Assembly: GCF_040239565.1 (NCBI RefSeq)
Contig: NZ_JBEHWS010000005.1
Location: 124,001 to 188,000 of the forward strand
DNA length: 64,000 nt
Direction: 5' to 3'
From: Fulvimarina sp040239565
GTDB lineage: Bacteria; Pseudomonadota; Alphaproteobacteria; Rhizobiales; Rhizobiaceae
Positions 43,312-51,424 of the stretch are shown here, piece after piece. Made by a program: the position numbers and the translations under genes. The notes beneath the pieces are model-generated. The model was not told the DNA's origin and searched no databases. It worked only from the letters and a program-made list of their open reading frames with translations. Position 1 is the stretch's first letter; each line of letters opens with the position of its first letter.

Positions 43312-43540
43312 GGTTTATTCCCTCGCAGCACGACATAATGGCGGGTGGAACGCAAGTGCGAAGCGCGGCGCTCCGGCACCGATGCTGCCGATATTAAAGG
43401 CGGTCGGCCCGGCTCAAGATATGTCTCGGGTGCCGACAGATCATCGGGACGCCATAAAAAGTTTGGCGATCGGTGATGCGCAACGCGCTGGTATGACGCG
43501 GTCTCGGTGCTGACGCCGCCGCGATATGAAGCAGCACAAC
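43312..43540. other. Intergenic region between clpS and the phasin terminator
   Basis: About 230 bases without a credible gene on either strand; the clpS promoter must lie here. No known operator was recognised. Confidence 0.4.
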
Positions 43541-43570
43541 AAAAAAGCCCGGCGCGAGCGCCAGGCTTTC
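43541..43570 (-). terminator. Rho-independent terminator of the phasin gene
   Basis: On the minus strand an 11-bp stem AAGCCTGGCGC / GCGCCGGGCTT (one G-T pair) is followed by six T, ending about 40 bases after the phasin stop. Confidence 0.85.
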
Positions 43571-43609
43571 GTATCGTCTCGATGCTACGTTTGGCGCAGC
43601 GGCCGGGTA

Positions 43610-44020
43610 TCAGTTGGCCTTGGTGTTGGCCGTCGCCTTTTCGGCGGTCGCCTCGGCCTTTTTCACCGTTTTCTCGGCAAGGTCCTTGCTGGTCGCGACC
43701 GCGTTGCTGGCTGTCGCCTCGAGCGGCTTGTAGGCTTCCTTGGCGGTATCCGAATATATTTCACCCATCTTGGTCGCCTGAGCAACGAAGTCCTGATAGG
43801 CGGACTTGGCATATTCGGTCTGAAGCTCGATAGTCTTGTCGAGCGTCTTCGCCTGCATCAGGTTTTCGAAGAACGAAGCCTGGTGCTCGTAGGAACGCTT
43901 GGTAAAATCGGTTGTCTCCGCAGCCATCTGCTGGAAACCCTTGGTCATGGCGGCAAAGGACTTCAGCGAGTTGTCCATTGCTTCCTTGGTCATCTTGGTA
44001 GCGTCATCGTACATATTCAT
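43610..44020 (-). CDS. Phasin family protein
   Basis: A 136-residue amphipathic, almost wholly helical protein of the Phasin_2 type: ATKMTKEAMDNSLKSFAAMT, then FTKRSYEHQASFFENLMQAK and a Lys/Ala/Glu/Thr-rich tail. Phasins coat polyhydroxyalkanoate granules; related proteins also act in other roles, and no PHA synthesis gene is in the window. AAAGGG precedes the ATG by 9 bases. The gene has its own terminator and a long upstream region. Confidence 0.87.
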   Translation of the reverse strand: MNMYDDATKMTKEAMDNSLKSFAAMTKGFQQMAAETTDFTKRSYEHQASFFENLMQAKTLDKTIELQTEYAKSAYQDFVAQATKMGEIYSDTAKEAYKPLEATASNAVATSKDLAEKTVKKAEATAEKATANTKAN

Positions 44021-44393
44021 ATCGAAGAGCCCTTTCTTTGTTTCGGCAATGGGTTGAACCCATCAAATGGTTTGTGCAATGAGTAGAGGCAAAATCGATA
44101 CCTGATTACCTCTGCTGCCTGCTTGACCACTAAACTATGTTGCACTGCACAAAAAATCAAGGGTGAGGGAGGGAAATCTGGAAAATTTCCCTGCGATCAA
44201 ACACATGGGGGAGATGCAGCGACCCGAGCAATGTTCACGATGTTGGGAAGGCTTCGGCAACCATAAACGGATTGGTAAGCTCGAAATTCTAATCTCGGTG
44301 ACAACAGCGGGCCATTCCGCCGCGTGAAAATGTCGGTCATTTTCATGAGCGCGCGTCGGATCCGCCCCGTTCATCGAGACCAAGGGTTTCCCC
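44021..44393. promoter_or_regulatory. Divergent regulatory region: phasin / D,D-carboxypeptidase
   Basis: This 373-base gap has no gene on either strand. Upstream of the phasin gene it contains an imperfect dyad TGTTGCACTGCACAA (44138-44152) and a related TTTGTGCAATG about 70 bases nearer the gene. TGCA-rich inverted repeats are the type of site bound by PhaR repressors of phasin genes; assignment here is an inference. Confidence 0.4.
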
Positions 44394-45863
44394 GTGAGAG
44401 TATTTTCGAGTGTGCGTCAGGTCTGGACCAAGACCAGGATTGTGGGCATTGCAGCAGTTGGAGCTGTAGCCATCCTTGCGGTGCCGATGGAGGCAAACGC
44501 AAATTCCCGATATGCCGGCTTCGTGATCGATGCCAACAATGGCCAGGTTCTCTACGAGGATCAGGCGGACGAATACCGCTATCCGGCCTCGCTGACGAAG
44601 ATGATGACGCTTTATCTCACCTTCGACGCGCTTTCCAAGAAACGCATCTCGCTGCACGACAAGATGCCGGTCTCTCGCTATGCGGCGGGCCGTCCGCCGA
44701 CGAAGATCGGCGTCCCCGCCGGCGGCACCCTCGAGGTTGAGGAAGCCATCTATTCGCTGGTGACGAAATCGGCGAACGACGCGTCGGTAACGCTCGCCGA
44801 ATATCTCGCCGGTTCGGAAAGCGACTTTGCGGAGATGATGACGCGCACCGCGCACAAGCTGGGTATGACGAAGACCACCTACCGGAATGCCAACGGTCTT
44901 CCGAACAGTGGGCAGCGCACTACGGCGCGCGATCAGGCCAAGCTCGGCATCGCGCTGCGAGAGCACTTCCCGCAATATTACAAGTACTTCTCGACCCGGT
45001 CCTACAACTTCCGGGGCCGTCGCCTCGGAAATCACAACCGCGTCCTCGGCCGCATGGACGGTGTCGACGGTATCAAGACCGGCTACATCAACGCCTCGGG
45101 CTTCAACCTCGTCACCTCGATCAAGCGGGACGGCAAGAGCCTCGTCGCGGTCGTCATGGGCGGGCGCTCGGGCCGCTCGCGTGACAACCACATGGTCGAC
45201 CTCCTCCAGCGGACCCTGCCCAAAGCAAGCCGCCGAGACGAAGGTGCACTGATCGCGGCCCGGCCGAACACTGAAGCAGGCCGCTACGCTGTCGCGGTGG
45301 GTGGGCTGCCGACGACCGGCCCGATGCCCGACATGCGCCCGGTCCGTGTTCTCTCGGCCGACGAGCGGATCGCGCTTGCCTACGAAACCTCCGTCGGCGA
45401 GATGGGCGCCCTGCCCCAGCCGACCACCCGTCCCGTCCGGGGTCGTCAGGCGCTCGCCAATGCACTTATCGGCGAGAGCCGTACGCAGAACCTCATGATC
45501 CCGGCAGCCAGTGCAGCCAACGCCCTCGCAGCTCCGATCCCAAGCAACCGGAATATCGACCCGACCTATACCGGCTCGATCGGTTCGCGAGCGGCGGCAA
45601 GCAGCGTTGCTACGTCCTCGGCCTGGGTGGTTCAGATCGCGGCTTCTCCAGACGTCGCGACGGCGAACAAGCTTCTCGGCGACGCCAAGCGCAAGGTCGG
45701 CTCGCCGCTTGCGTCGGCTCAGCCGTTCACCGAGCCGGTCAGCAAGGGCACGCAGACACTGCACCGCGCTCGGTTCGCCGGCTTCGATACCAAGGATGCT
45801 GCGTGGGATGCCTGCGCCGCGCTGAAACGAGCGGATTTCGCCTGCTACGCAGTCGCCCGCTGA
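44394..45863 (+). CDS. D-alanyl-D-alanine carboxypeptidase with C-terminal SPOR domain
   Basis: A 489-residue penicillin-binding protein that trims the terminal D-Ala of peptidoglycan stem peptides in the periplasm. The signal segment is IVGIAAVGAVAILAVPMEA (residues about 17-36). Catalytic motifs: SLTK (Ser66-Lys69), SAN (126-128) and KTG (228-230). A low-complexity linker (about 290-400) leads to a SPOR domain (about 408-487, SAWVVQIAASPDVATANKL), which binds denuded glycan at the division site. It is thus likely recruited to the septum. GTG start with AAGGG upstream. Confidence 0.94.
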   Translation: MRVFSSVRQVWTKTRIVGIAAVGAVAILAVPMEANANSRYAGFVIDANNGQVLYEDQADEYRYPASLTKMMTLYLTFDALSKKRISLHDKMPVSRYAAGRPPTKIGVPAGGTLEVEEAIYSLVTKSANDASVTLAEYLAGSESDFAEMMTRTAHKLGMTKTTYRNANGLPNSGQRTTARDQAKLGIALREHFPQYYKYFSTRSYNFRGRRLGNHNRVLGRMDGVDGIKTGYINASGFNLVTSIKRDGKSLVAVVMGGRSGRSRDNHMVDLLQRTLPKASRRDEGALIAARPNTEAGRYAVAVGGLPTTGPMPDMRPVRVLSADERIALAYETSVGEMGALPQPTTRPVRGRQALANALIGESRTQNLMIPAASAANALAAPIPSNRNIDPTYTGSIGSRAAASSVATSSAWVVQIAASPDVATANKLLGDAKRKVGSPLASAQPFTEPVSKGTQTLHRARFAGFDTKDAAWDACAALKRADFACYAVAR

Positions 45864-45883
45864 GGATCAGCACCGAACCAAGC

Positions 45884-45914
45884 GAAAGCGTCGGACCGAC
45901 GGCCCCGCGCTTTC
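45884..45914 (+). terminator. Stem-loop after the carboxypeptidase gene
   Basis: GAAAGCG (45884-45890) and CGCTTTC (45908-45914) form a perfect 7-bp stem about 20 bases after the stop, before the small ORF at 45959. The following bases are not T-rich, so termination may be partial. Confidence 0.5.
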
Positions 45915-45958
45915 ATTCCCAACCGCCCCGGTTCCTGTTTTCGGAAGGGATTACTTTC

Positions 45959-46204
45959 ATGTCGCTCGAACAAACCAGTGCCGTCGCCGGCCATTCCCGC
46001 ACCGGCAATATCCAGCCGATCAACGAGCTTCGGGACATGCGGTCGCTACGCTCCCGCCTCAATCCGAAGGAACTCGTCGATCTTCTGCTGTCCCATGGCG
46101 CTCGTGCATGGCGTGCGTCGCAGCCGGTCTCGCGCTCTCGCCTCAAGGTCGCGGGCATCCACGGACGCGCCGCAGTACGCATCTCGTTCGGCCGACCGGT
46201 CTGA
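45959..46204 (+). CDS. Small basic protein of unknown function (81 residues)
   Basis: ATG 45959 is preceded by GGAAGGG at about nine bases, a strong ribosome-binding site, and the frame is closed by a perfect terminator hairpin. The product is 81 residues and basic, with LRDMRSLRSRLNPKELVDLL and an Arg-rich C-terminal half (RAWRASQPVSRSRLK). No signal, membrane helix or cysteine is seen. It is not recognised; a nucleic-acid-binding role would fit the charge but is only inference. Confidence 0.6.
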   Translation: MSLEQTSAVAGHSRTGNIQPINELRDMRSLRSRLNPKELVDLLLSHGARAWRASQPVSRSRLKVAGIHGRAAVRISFGRPV

Positions 46205-46250
46205 CATCCATTCAATCGGGAGCGCATTTCAGCTTCTGACCGAAACAGTG

Positions 46251-46277
46251 ACGGGCGCCTCCGATGGGCGCCCGTTT
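46251..46277 (+). terminator. Terminator of the small basic protein gene
   Basis: ACGGGCGCC (46251-46259) pairs perfectly with GGCGCCCGT (46267-46275), followed by TT, about 47 bases after the stop codon. Confidence 0.75.
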
Positions 46278-46291
46278 CCACTTTCAGCGTC

Positions 46292-46311
46292 CGGGCGCAT
46301 CAGAGCGCCCG
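46292..46311 (-). terminator. Hairpin after the DUF1489 gene
   Basis: CGGGCGC (46292-46298) and GCGCCCG (46305-46311) pair around a 6-base loop, five bases past the DUF1489 stop on the minus strand. Confidence 0.6.
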
Positions 46312-46315
46312 CCAC

Positions 46316-46738
46316 TCAAAGAATGCCGAGATCGTTGAGTTCGTCCCGCATTTCGGATGGGAGGCCGTCGTCTTCGGAGCCGAAGGCAATATCCGGGGGC
46401 GCTTCCTCACTCTTCAGGTAGCGCCAGCCCTGGAACGGGCGTTTGGGATGCCGCTCGGTCCTGACCAGCACGGGATCGAGGATGAAACGGCATCGGCTTA
46501 TTCCGGCATCGTCCGTGAAGGGTTCGATGTCGAGCAACAGCTGCCGCGCCAGGATCTGGCCCTTGATCACCCAATAGACCGAGCCTCCATCCAGAAGCTC
46601 GCTCTTGCGCTTGGGAACCATGCGCGTCTGGTGCCAGGTATGGTCCGTCCCGGCGCTCTGCATGCGCCGCGCGACGAAGTCTTCGAGACTTTCGACCGAT
46701 TCCGACCCGACGCTCAGTTTCAGAAGATTGAGCGTCAT
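46316..46738 (-). CDS. DUF1489 family protein
   Basis: A 140-residue protein of the DUF1489 family, widespread and single-copy in alphaproteobacteria, function unknown. Typical content: LNLLKLSVGSESVESLEDF, HTWHQTRMVPKR, GSVYWVIKGQILARQ, RCRFILDPVLVRTE and RPFQGWRYL. ATG 46738 is chosen (MTLNLLKLSVG); ATG 46750 is an alternative. It is soluble and cytoplasmic by composition. Confidence 0.88.
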   Translation of the reverse strand: MTLNLLKLSVGSESVESLEDFVARRMQSAGTDHTWHQTRMVPKRKSELLDGGSVYWVIKGQILARQLLLDIEPFTDDAGISRCRFILDPVLVRTERHPKRPFQGWRYLKSEEAPPDIAFGSEDDGLPSEMRDELNDLGIL

Positions 46739-46858
46739 TGAAAAACCCACAGCCTTTCGGTGCGGGTTCCTAGCTTCGGATGATGAGAAGTCTTGTCTCT
46801 TCCTTCGGAGCGGCTCGAGGCTTTGGCAGCCGTGACTGGCGCGCTCCCGGTCTTTCGT

Positions 46859-46990
46859 TCAGCCAGCGGCAACAGCCACGGCGACAGGCTCACCGCCTGC
46901 GAAGAGAAAACCGAATGCAAGAATCGCTGAGAACAGGGCAACCGTCCATACGGTCACACCCCAGCGCGAGGCACTAACGCGATCGTCCAT
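46859..46990 (-). CDS. Possible 43-residue single-span membrane protein
   Basis: A short frame on the minus strand from ATG 46990 to TGA 46859. The product begins MDDRVSASRWGVTVWTVALF and continues with a hydrophobic segment SAILAFGFLFAGG, then EPVAVAVAAG. This is the pattern of a small membrane protein: basic cytoplasmic start, one helix of about 20 residues, short periplasmic tail. AGGG lies 13 bases upstream of the ATG. It is divergent from the DUF599 gene and on the upstream side of DUF1489. The composition could be chance. Confidence 0.5.
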   Translation of the reverse strand: MDDRVSASRWGVTVWTVALFSAILAFGFLFAGGEPVAVAVAAG

Positions 46991-47288
46991 GAGTCTAGAA
47001 ACCCTAGAAATGTGAAACCCCTGACCAGCGCGCGGCGCTTCCCCTCGCCTGTCTGGTGGACCGTTAATTAGACGTTAATCCGAAGTGCTGCAAGAGCTCC
47101 GAATTTGCGAGTCATGAGAATCTAGATGCGCGACCTTACTTGATTCTTGCGTCACAGGGCTTTTGAAAATTAACCATATTTTCCAAATGGTTATCGCTAG
47201 GATCTTTTTGCATATCGGCTATGCGACAAGCGAAATCCCATATCGCTCGATAGACGTTTTCTCCTAGCCGTCACCTTCCTGCATCGTT
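46991..47288. promoter_or_regulatory. AT-rich divergent promoter region
   Basis: A 298-base gap, AT-rich compared with surroundings, without a gene. It contains a full CtrA-type box (entered separately), and a TTAACCAT element near 47170-47178, a sequence often found with CtrA sites. Confidence 0.5.
47064..47078. promoter_or_regulatory. CtrA binding box TTAA-N7-TTAA
   Basis: TTAA (47064-47067) and TTAA (47075-47078) are separated by exactly seven bases (TTAGACG). This is the consensus of the cell-cycle response regulator CtrA of alphaproteobacteria. It lies 74 bases from the small ORF at 46990 and 211 bases from the DUF599 gene at 47289. Confidence 0.6.
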
Positions 47289-48008
47289 ATGCAGGAAGCC
47301 ATGTTTATCGACTGGACCGATATCGCCGCACTCGCCATCTATCTCGCGATCTGGATGGGCTACAATCGGCTGACGGACAGCACTGCGAAGACCGGCGGAA
47401 GCCTCTCCTCGCTGATGAACAATGAGCGCGCGCGCTGGATGCGCACCGCGCTCTCGCGCGATCTGAGGATGATCGACACGGCGGTCCTCGCTTCCCTGCA
47501 GCAGGGTACGGGTTTCTTCGCCTCGACCTGCATCTTCGCGATCGGCGGCTGTTTCGCGCTCCTCGGATCAGCGGAGGTGATCGCCGAAATCTCCGCCGAC
47601 ATCTCCATCGCCGGCACCGCGAACCGCGTTCTGGTGGAGATCAAGCTCCTCGGGCTCGTCGTGATCTTCGCCTACGGTTTCTTCAAGTTCGCCTGGTCGT
47701 ATCGGCTCTTCAATTACTGCGCGATTCTGATCGGTGCGCTGCCGATGCGTGCAGACGCCGATACCGATTCGGACAGCGCCCAGAAGGCTCTGGAACGCGC
47801 CGTCTCCCTGAACGTCGTTGCAGGCCACAACTTCAATGCGGGGCTGCGCGCCATCTTTTTCGCCCTTGCCTATCTCGGCTGGTTCCTCGGTCCTTATATC
47901 CTCATCGCATCGACGATCTTCGTGGTCGCCATCATCGCCAACCGGCAATTTCGTTCGCCGGCGGTGAAGGCCCTGCGCGCCTCATATGAACAGGAGCCTC
48001 CGAAATGA
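47289..48008 (+). CDS. DUF599 family membrane protein
   Basis: A 239-residue inner-membrane protein of the DUF599 family with about four hydrophobic segments (IAALAIYLAIWMGYNRLTD, FASTCIFAIGGCFALLGSA, VEIKLLGLVVIFAYGFFKF, ILIASTIFVVAIIAN). NERARWMRTALSRDLRMIDT and YRLFNYCAILIGALP are typical. Function unknown. Start at 47289 or 47301. It overlaps the DUF3253 gene by four bases. Confidence 0.87.
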   Translation: MQEAMFIDWTDIAALAIYLAIWMGYNRLTDSTAKTGGSLSSLMNNERARWMRTALSRDLRMIDTAVLASLQQGTGFFASTCIFAIGGCFALLGSAEVIAEISADISIAGTANRVLVEIKLLGLVVIFAYGFFKFAWSYRLFNYCAILIGALPMRADADTDSDSAQKALERAVSLNVVAGHNFNAGLRAIFFALAYLGWFLGPYILIASTIFVVAIIANRQFRSPAVKALRASYEQEPPK

Positions 48009-48298
48009 TCGAGGCAGAAAATGCGCAACGCCCGGCGATTGCTCGCACCATTGCCGAGCTCTGCCAGGAACGCGGGCCCGACAAGACCGCCTGCCCATCG
48101 GAGGTCGCACGCGCGCTTGCCGGTTCGAACGAAAAGGAATGGCGCAAGCTCATGCCCGCCATCCGACAGGAAGCGATCAGGCTCGCCGGGGACGGACTGA
48201 TCGTCATCAAGCGGAAGGGCAAACCGGTCGATCCGCATAACTTCAAGGGAATCTATCGGCTCGGAATCGTCACGAGCGACCGGGATAAGAGTGTTTAG
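48005..48298 (+). CDS. DUF3253 family protein
   Basis: A 97-residue protein of the DUF3253 family, a small winged-helix-like domain: IARTIAELCQERGPDKTACP, VARALAGSNEKEWRKLMPAI and RKGKPVDPHNFKGIYRL. No known function. Coupled to the DUF599 gene by the ATGA overlap. Its stop overlaps that of the ydcF-like gene on the other strand. Confidence 0.85.
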   Translation: MIEAENAQRPAIARTIAELCQERGPDKTACPSEVARALAGSNEKEWRKLMPAIRQEAIRLAGDGLIVIKRKGKPVDPHNFKGIYRLGIVTSDRDKSV

Positions 48299-49122
48299 GA
48301 AGGACGCTCGTACGGCGTCCGCGTCTCCTCCGGTCCCGGAACCAGTCTGTCGATCCGCCCGGCGATCCAATAGGCGGCTAGCCCGAGATATTCGCGGATC
48401 GCGAAATGGACCTTTTCGAGATTGCGGGTCGTCGCGGTGGAAGGGCGCCAGACATCTGCGCCCGCAGGCGTCCGGTAGTCGACTGGATAGGGCACGACAT
48501 CGAAGCCCACCGTTCTGAAACAACCCATCGCGCGCGGCATGTGATAGGCCGAAGTGATGAGCAGCCAGGTCTCGCCGGGCTGCGGATCGGCGAGAGCCTT
48601 GGCGTAGATCGCGTTTTCGAACGTATCGCGCGCCTTGGCATCGAGCTTGAGCCGGTTAGGGTCGAGGCCTAGCCCGAGATAGAACTGTTCGGCGGACTGG
48701 GTCTCCGGGATATCGTCTCGAAAAGCCGCTGCAACTCCGCCAGAGAATAGAATCTCGGCGTCTGGATAAGTCCGCGCCAGCGCCATCGAGGCAGTCGCCC
48801 GGTCGGCCGCCTCATTGAGCTCGATCACGCCGCGCGTGCGGGCGACGCGGGTATCGAAGCCGCCGCCGAGGACGATGATGCCGTCCACTTCAGCCGGCAT
48901 CGGCATGGGGCGCTCGAAGCGGTTCTCTAGATAGGCCGTCATCGCAAGGCCCAACGGCGAAATGCTGACGATCGCGAGCGAGAGCGCCGCCAGAACGAAG
49001 AACGCTTTTCCGGCCTTTCGAAAACCGAACAGGAAAGAAATCCAGCCGACGAGCACCACGAGAATGATCGCGACCAGCGGCTGGAGGAGAAACCAGCCGA
49101 TCTTGGCAAGATAAAAAAACAT
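48295..49122 (-). CDS. YdcF family protein (DUF218)
   Basis: A 275-residue protein with two N-terminal membrane helices (residues about 5-65) and a DUF218 domain from about 80: DGIIVLGGGFDTRVARTRG, SEQFYLGLGLDPNRLKLDAK and ITSAYHMPRAMGCFR. DUF218 domains such as SanA and YdcF relate to envelope functions or bind SAM; here a periplasmic orientation is likely. Third gene of the AKR-MscS-YdcF unit; six bases after MscS. Confidence 0.85.
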   Translation of the reverse strand: MFFYLAKIGWFLLQPLVAIILVVLVGWISFLFGFRKAGKAFFVLAALSLAIVSISPLGLAMTAYLENRFERPMPMPAEVDGIIVLGGGFDTRVARTRGVIELNEAADRATASMALARTYPDAEILFSGGVAAAFRDDIPETQSAEQFYLGLGLDPNRLKLDAKARDTFENAIYAKALADPQPGETWLLITSAYHMPRAMGCFRTVGFDVVPYPVDYRTPAGADVWRPSTATTRNLEKVHFAIREYLGLAAYWIAGRIDRLVPGPEETRTPYERPS

Positions 49123-49128
49123 CTATTC

Positions 49129-50493
49129 CTATTGGTCTTCCGACCCGCCTCCCGGTTCGCGCCGGAATTTTCGCAGAAGTTCGAGATCGGCGTCAGAAAC
49201 ACCGAGTTCGACGGGCGTTCGCATGATGATCTCGCGGTGGGGGAACGGGATATTGATGCCCGCCTCCTTGAAGGCGTCCCATAGCGCGATCAAGACCTCA
49301 CCCTTCACGTTGACGAGACCCGCCGGCGCATCCTTGATCCAAAAACGGATGATGAAGTCGATCGAGGACGAGCCGAACGCCGTCATCCAGCACACGACGC
49401 CGCGATGGGCGACGACGCGGTCGACACTCAGCGTGGCTTCCTTGGCGATCTCGATCACTTGGTGAGGGTCGGAATTGTAGGACACGCCGAACTCCACATC
49501 GACGCGCACCAGATCGTTCGAGAACGACCAGTTGATCACCTTGTTGGTGATGAAGTCCTCGTTCGGAATCAGATATTCCTTGCCATCGCGGGTGACGACG
49601 GAAACGAAACGCGCCCTCAACTCCCTGATCCAGCCGAACGTATTGTCGAGCGAGATCGTGTCACCCGGTTTGATCGAGCGATCGAGCAGGATGATGATGC
49701 CGGAGATGAAGTTCGAGACGACCTTCTGAAGACCGAAGCCGAGGCCGACACCGATGGCACCCGAAAACACGGTCAGCGCCGTCAGATCGACGCCGACGGC
49801 GGCGAGCGAGATCGCCAGCGAAAGCAGGATCAGCCCTATCTTCAGGAACTTGCCGATCAGCACGCGCAGGGTCGGGGTCAGTTCCTCCGACTTCTGGACC
49901 CTGCCGTCCAGATAGCGGCCGACGAGGCTCGCGACCCACAACGTGATGGCGAGAACCATGATCGTCTTGATGAAGACCAAGGCCGAAATCCGGCTTTCAC
50001 CGACGAAGATCGCAGCCGAGTCGAGAACCAGCGCGAGCGGTTGTAACAACCCGAGAATCGAAAGCGCGGCCATTCCCCAGGCGATCCAGGTAATCGATCG
50101 CGACAGGAGGCGGTTGCGCACCAGCCGCGAGGCGACCGAGATGACAAGCAGCGCCAGCGCGAGATTGAAGACGATGGTGACGATCTGGCTGCGCGGCCCG
50201 CCCGCGCTGATATCGAGCAGCGTCGTCAGGAAGAGGAAGAGCACGAAGAAGACGAGGCGCATGCGTCGCCGGATTGCGACGACGATCCTGAGGACGCCGG
50301 GCGCGCCCTTGATCTTACGCGCCTGATCCTCGATCGGCTTGCGTGTCGCGCGGTCCGCCAGGAATGCAAGCACGTAGCAGACGAGAACCGCCGCGACCTG
50401 CGCCAGCTGCGAGGGCTGGTAGAAGAAGTCGAGCGCGTTCCGGCCCTCGTCGAGGACGTCCTGCCAGAGCTGCGCAAGCCGCTCCATTTCCAT
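49129..50493 (-). CDS. Mechanosensitive ion channel, MscS family
   Basis: A 454-residue channel protein. It has several N-terminal membrane helices beyond the three of E. coli MscS, the pore-lining signature GAIGVGLGFGLQKVVSNFIS, followed by ILLDRSIKPGD and the cytoplasmic beta and alpha/beta domains to IPFPHREIIM. It protects against hypoosmotic shock. ATG 50493 overlaps the aldo/keto reductase stop (TGATG). Confidence 0.9.
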   Translation of the reverse strand: MEMERLAQLWQDVLDEGRNALDFFYQPSQLAQVAAVLVCYVLAFLADRATRKPIEDQARKIKGAPGVLRIVVAIRRRMRLVFFVLFLFLTTLLDISAGGPRSQIVTIVFNLALALLVISVASRLVRNRLLSRSITWIAWGMAALSILGLLQPLALVLDSAAIFVGESRISALVFIKTIMVLAITLWVASLVGRYLDGRVQKSEELTPTLRVLIGKFLKIGLILLSLAISLAAVGVDLTALTVFSGAIGVGLGFGLQKVVSNFISGIIILLDRSIKPGDTISLDNTFGWIRELRARFVSVVTRDGKEYLIPNEDFITNKVINWSFSNDLVRVDVEFGVSYNSDPHQVIEIAKEATLSVDRVVAHRGVVCWMTAFGSSSIDFIIRFWIKDAPAGLVNVKGEVLIALWDAFKEAGINIPFPHREIIMRTPVELGVSDADLELLRKFRREPGGGSEDQ

Positions 50494-51323
50494 CAATCGC
50501 GATCCCAGACCGGCGCGAAGGACGGATCGATCAGGCGCCCTTCTGGCGACTGGAGGGACGAGATCGCATCGATCTCCTCAGCTGTCAGGTCGATGTCGAA
50601 GACATCCAAGTTTTCCGCGAGGCGATCGGGATTCGATGTCCGCGGGATCGCGCCGACCCTATCCTGGCTCATGTGCCAGGCGAGCACAATCTGCGCCGGC
50701 GACTTGCCATGCGCCTCGGCCGCCTGCCTGATCGGCGCCTTGTCGAGAAGATCACCACCTTGGCCAATCGGCGAATAGGCGATCATCGCCGCCGCGTTGT
50801 CCCGACAGGCCGACAGAACGCTGTTCTGGCTCAGCATCGGGTGATACTCGACCTGATTGCAGACGAGCGGATTGGTCGACATCGCGGCAGCTTCGCGAAA
50901 CAACGCGTTCGGAAAATTCGCGACCCCGATGAATTTCGTCAGCCCTTCCGAGATTGTCTCGTTCAGCGCGTCGATGCTCTCCTCCAGCGCGACATCCGGA
51001 TTGGGCCAATGGATGAGCAGGAGATCGACCGGCCCGATGCCGAGATCATCGGTGCTTTTTCTCGCCGATTCGAGCAGCTTTTCGCGGGTAATGTCCGTCC
51101 ACCAGACCTTTGTCGTCACGAAAAGCTTCTCGCGCTCGATGCCGCTGCGGCGAATTCCCTCGCCGACATCCTTTTCGTTATCGTACATCTTCGCATCGTC
51201 GATGTGCCGATAGCCGGTCTCGATCGCCTTCGCGACGATGTTGATGCACTCCTCGCCTTTCAACGTGTAGGTGCCGAGCCCGAGCCCAGGGATGGACGCG
51301 CCGTGGGCTTCGATGATCTTCAT
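50493..51323 (-). CDS. Aldo/keto reductase
   Basis: A 276-residue NADPH-dependent reductase. The AKR tetrad is visible: Asp42 in RHIDDAKMY, Tyr47, Lys72 in VTTKVWW and His105 in LLIHWPNPD. Also present are SIDALNETISEGLTKFIG and the cofactor-binding IPRTSNPDRLAENL. Likely a 2,5-diketo-D-gluconate reductase-type or methylglyoxal-reducing enzyme; substrate unproven. Confidence 0.92.
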   Translation of the reverse strand: MKIIEAHGASIPGLGLGTYTLKGEECINIVAKAIETGYRHIDDAKMYDNEKDVGEGIRRSGIEREKLFVTTKVWWTDITREKLLESARKSTDDLGIGPVDLLLIHWPNPDVALEESIDALNETISEGLTKFIGVANFPNALFREAAAMSTNPLVCNQVEYHPMLSQNSVLSACRDNAAAMIAYSPIGQGGDLLDKAPIRQAAEAHGKSPAQIVLAWHMSQDRVGAIPRTSNPDRLAENLDVFDIDLTAEEIDAISSLQSPEGRLIDPSFAPVWDRD

Positions 51324-51424
51324 GAAAAACTCTCATATTCAATTGCTGTTTGGCCGGGGCTTCCGGCCTCCTCGCAAAGAAGATAGGCAAAGGCCGGATC
51401 GGTCCAGAACGAGAAGCGTACGCA

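Noticed and set aside
44343..45764. 473-codon minus-strand open frame opposite the D,D-carboxypeptidase
   Set aside because: The plus strand carries all penicillin-binding protein motifs; the antisense frame is composition-driven.
46735..46941. 68-codon minus-strand ORF upstream of DUF1489
   Set aside because: Low-complexity Ser/Arg content, overlaps the DUF1489 start, and competes with the better 43-residue membrane ORF in another frame.
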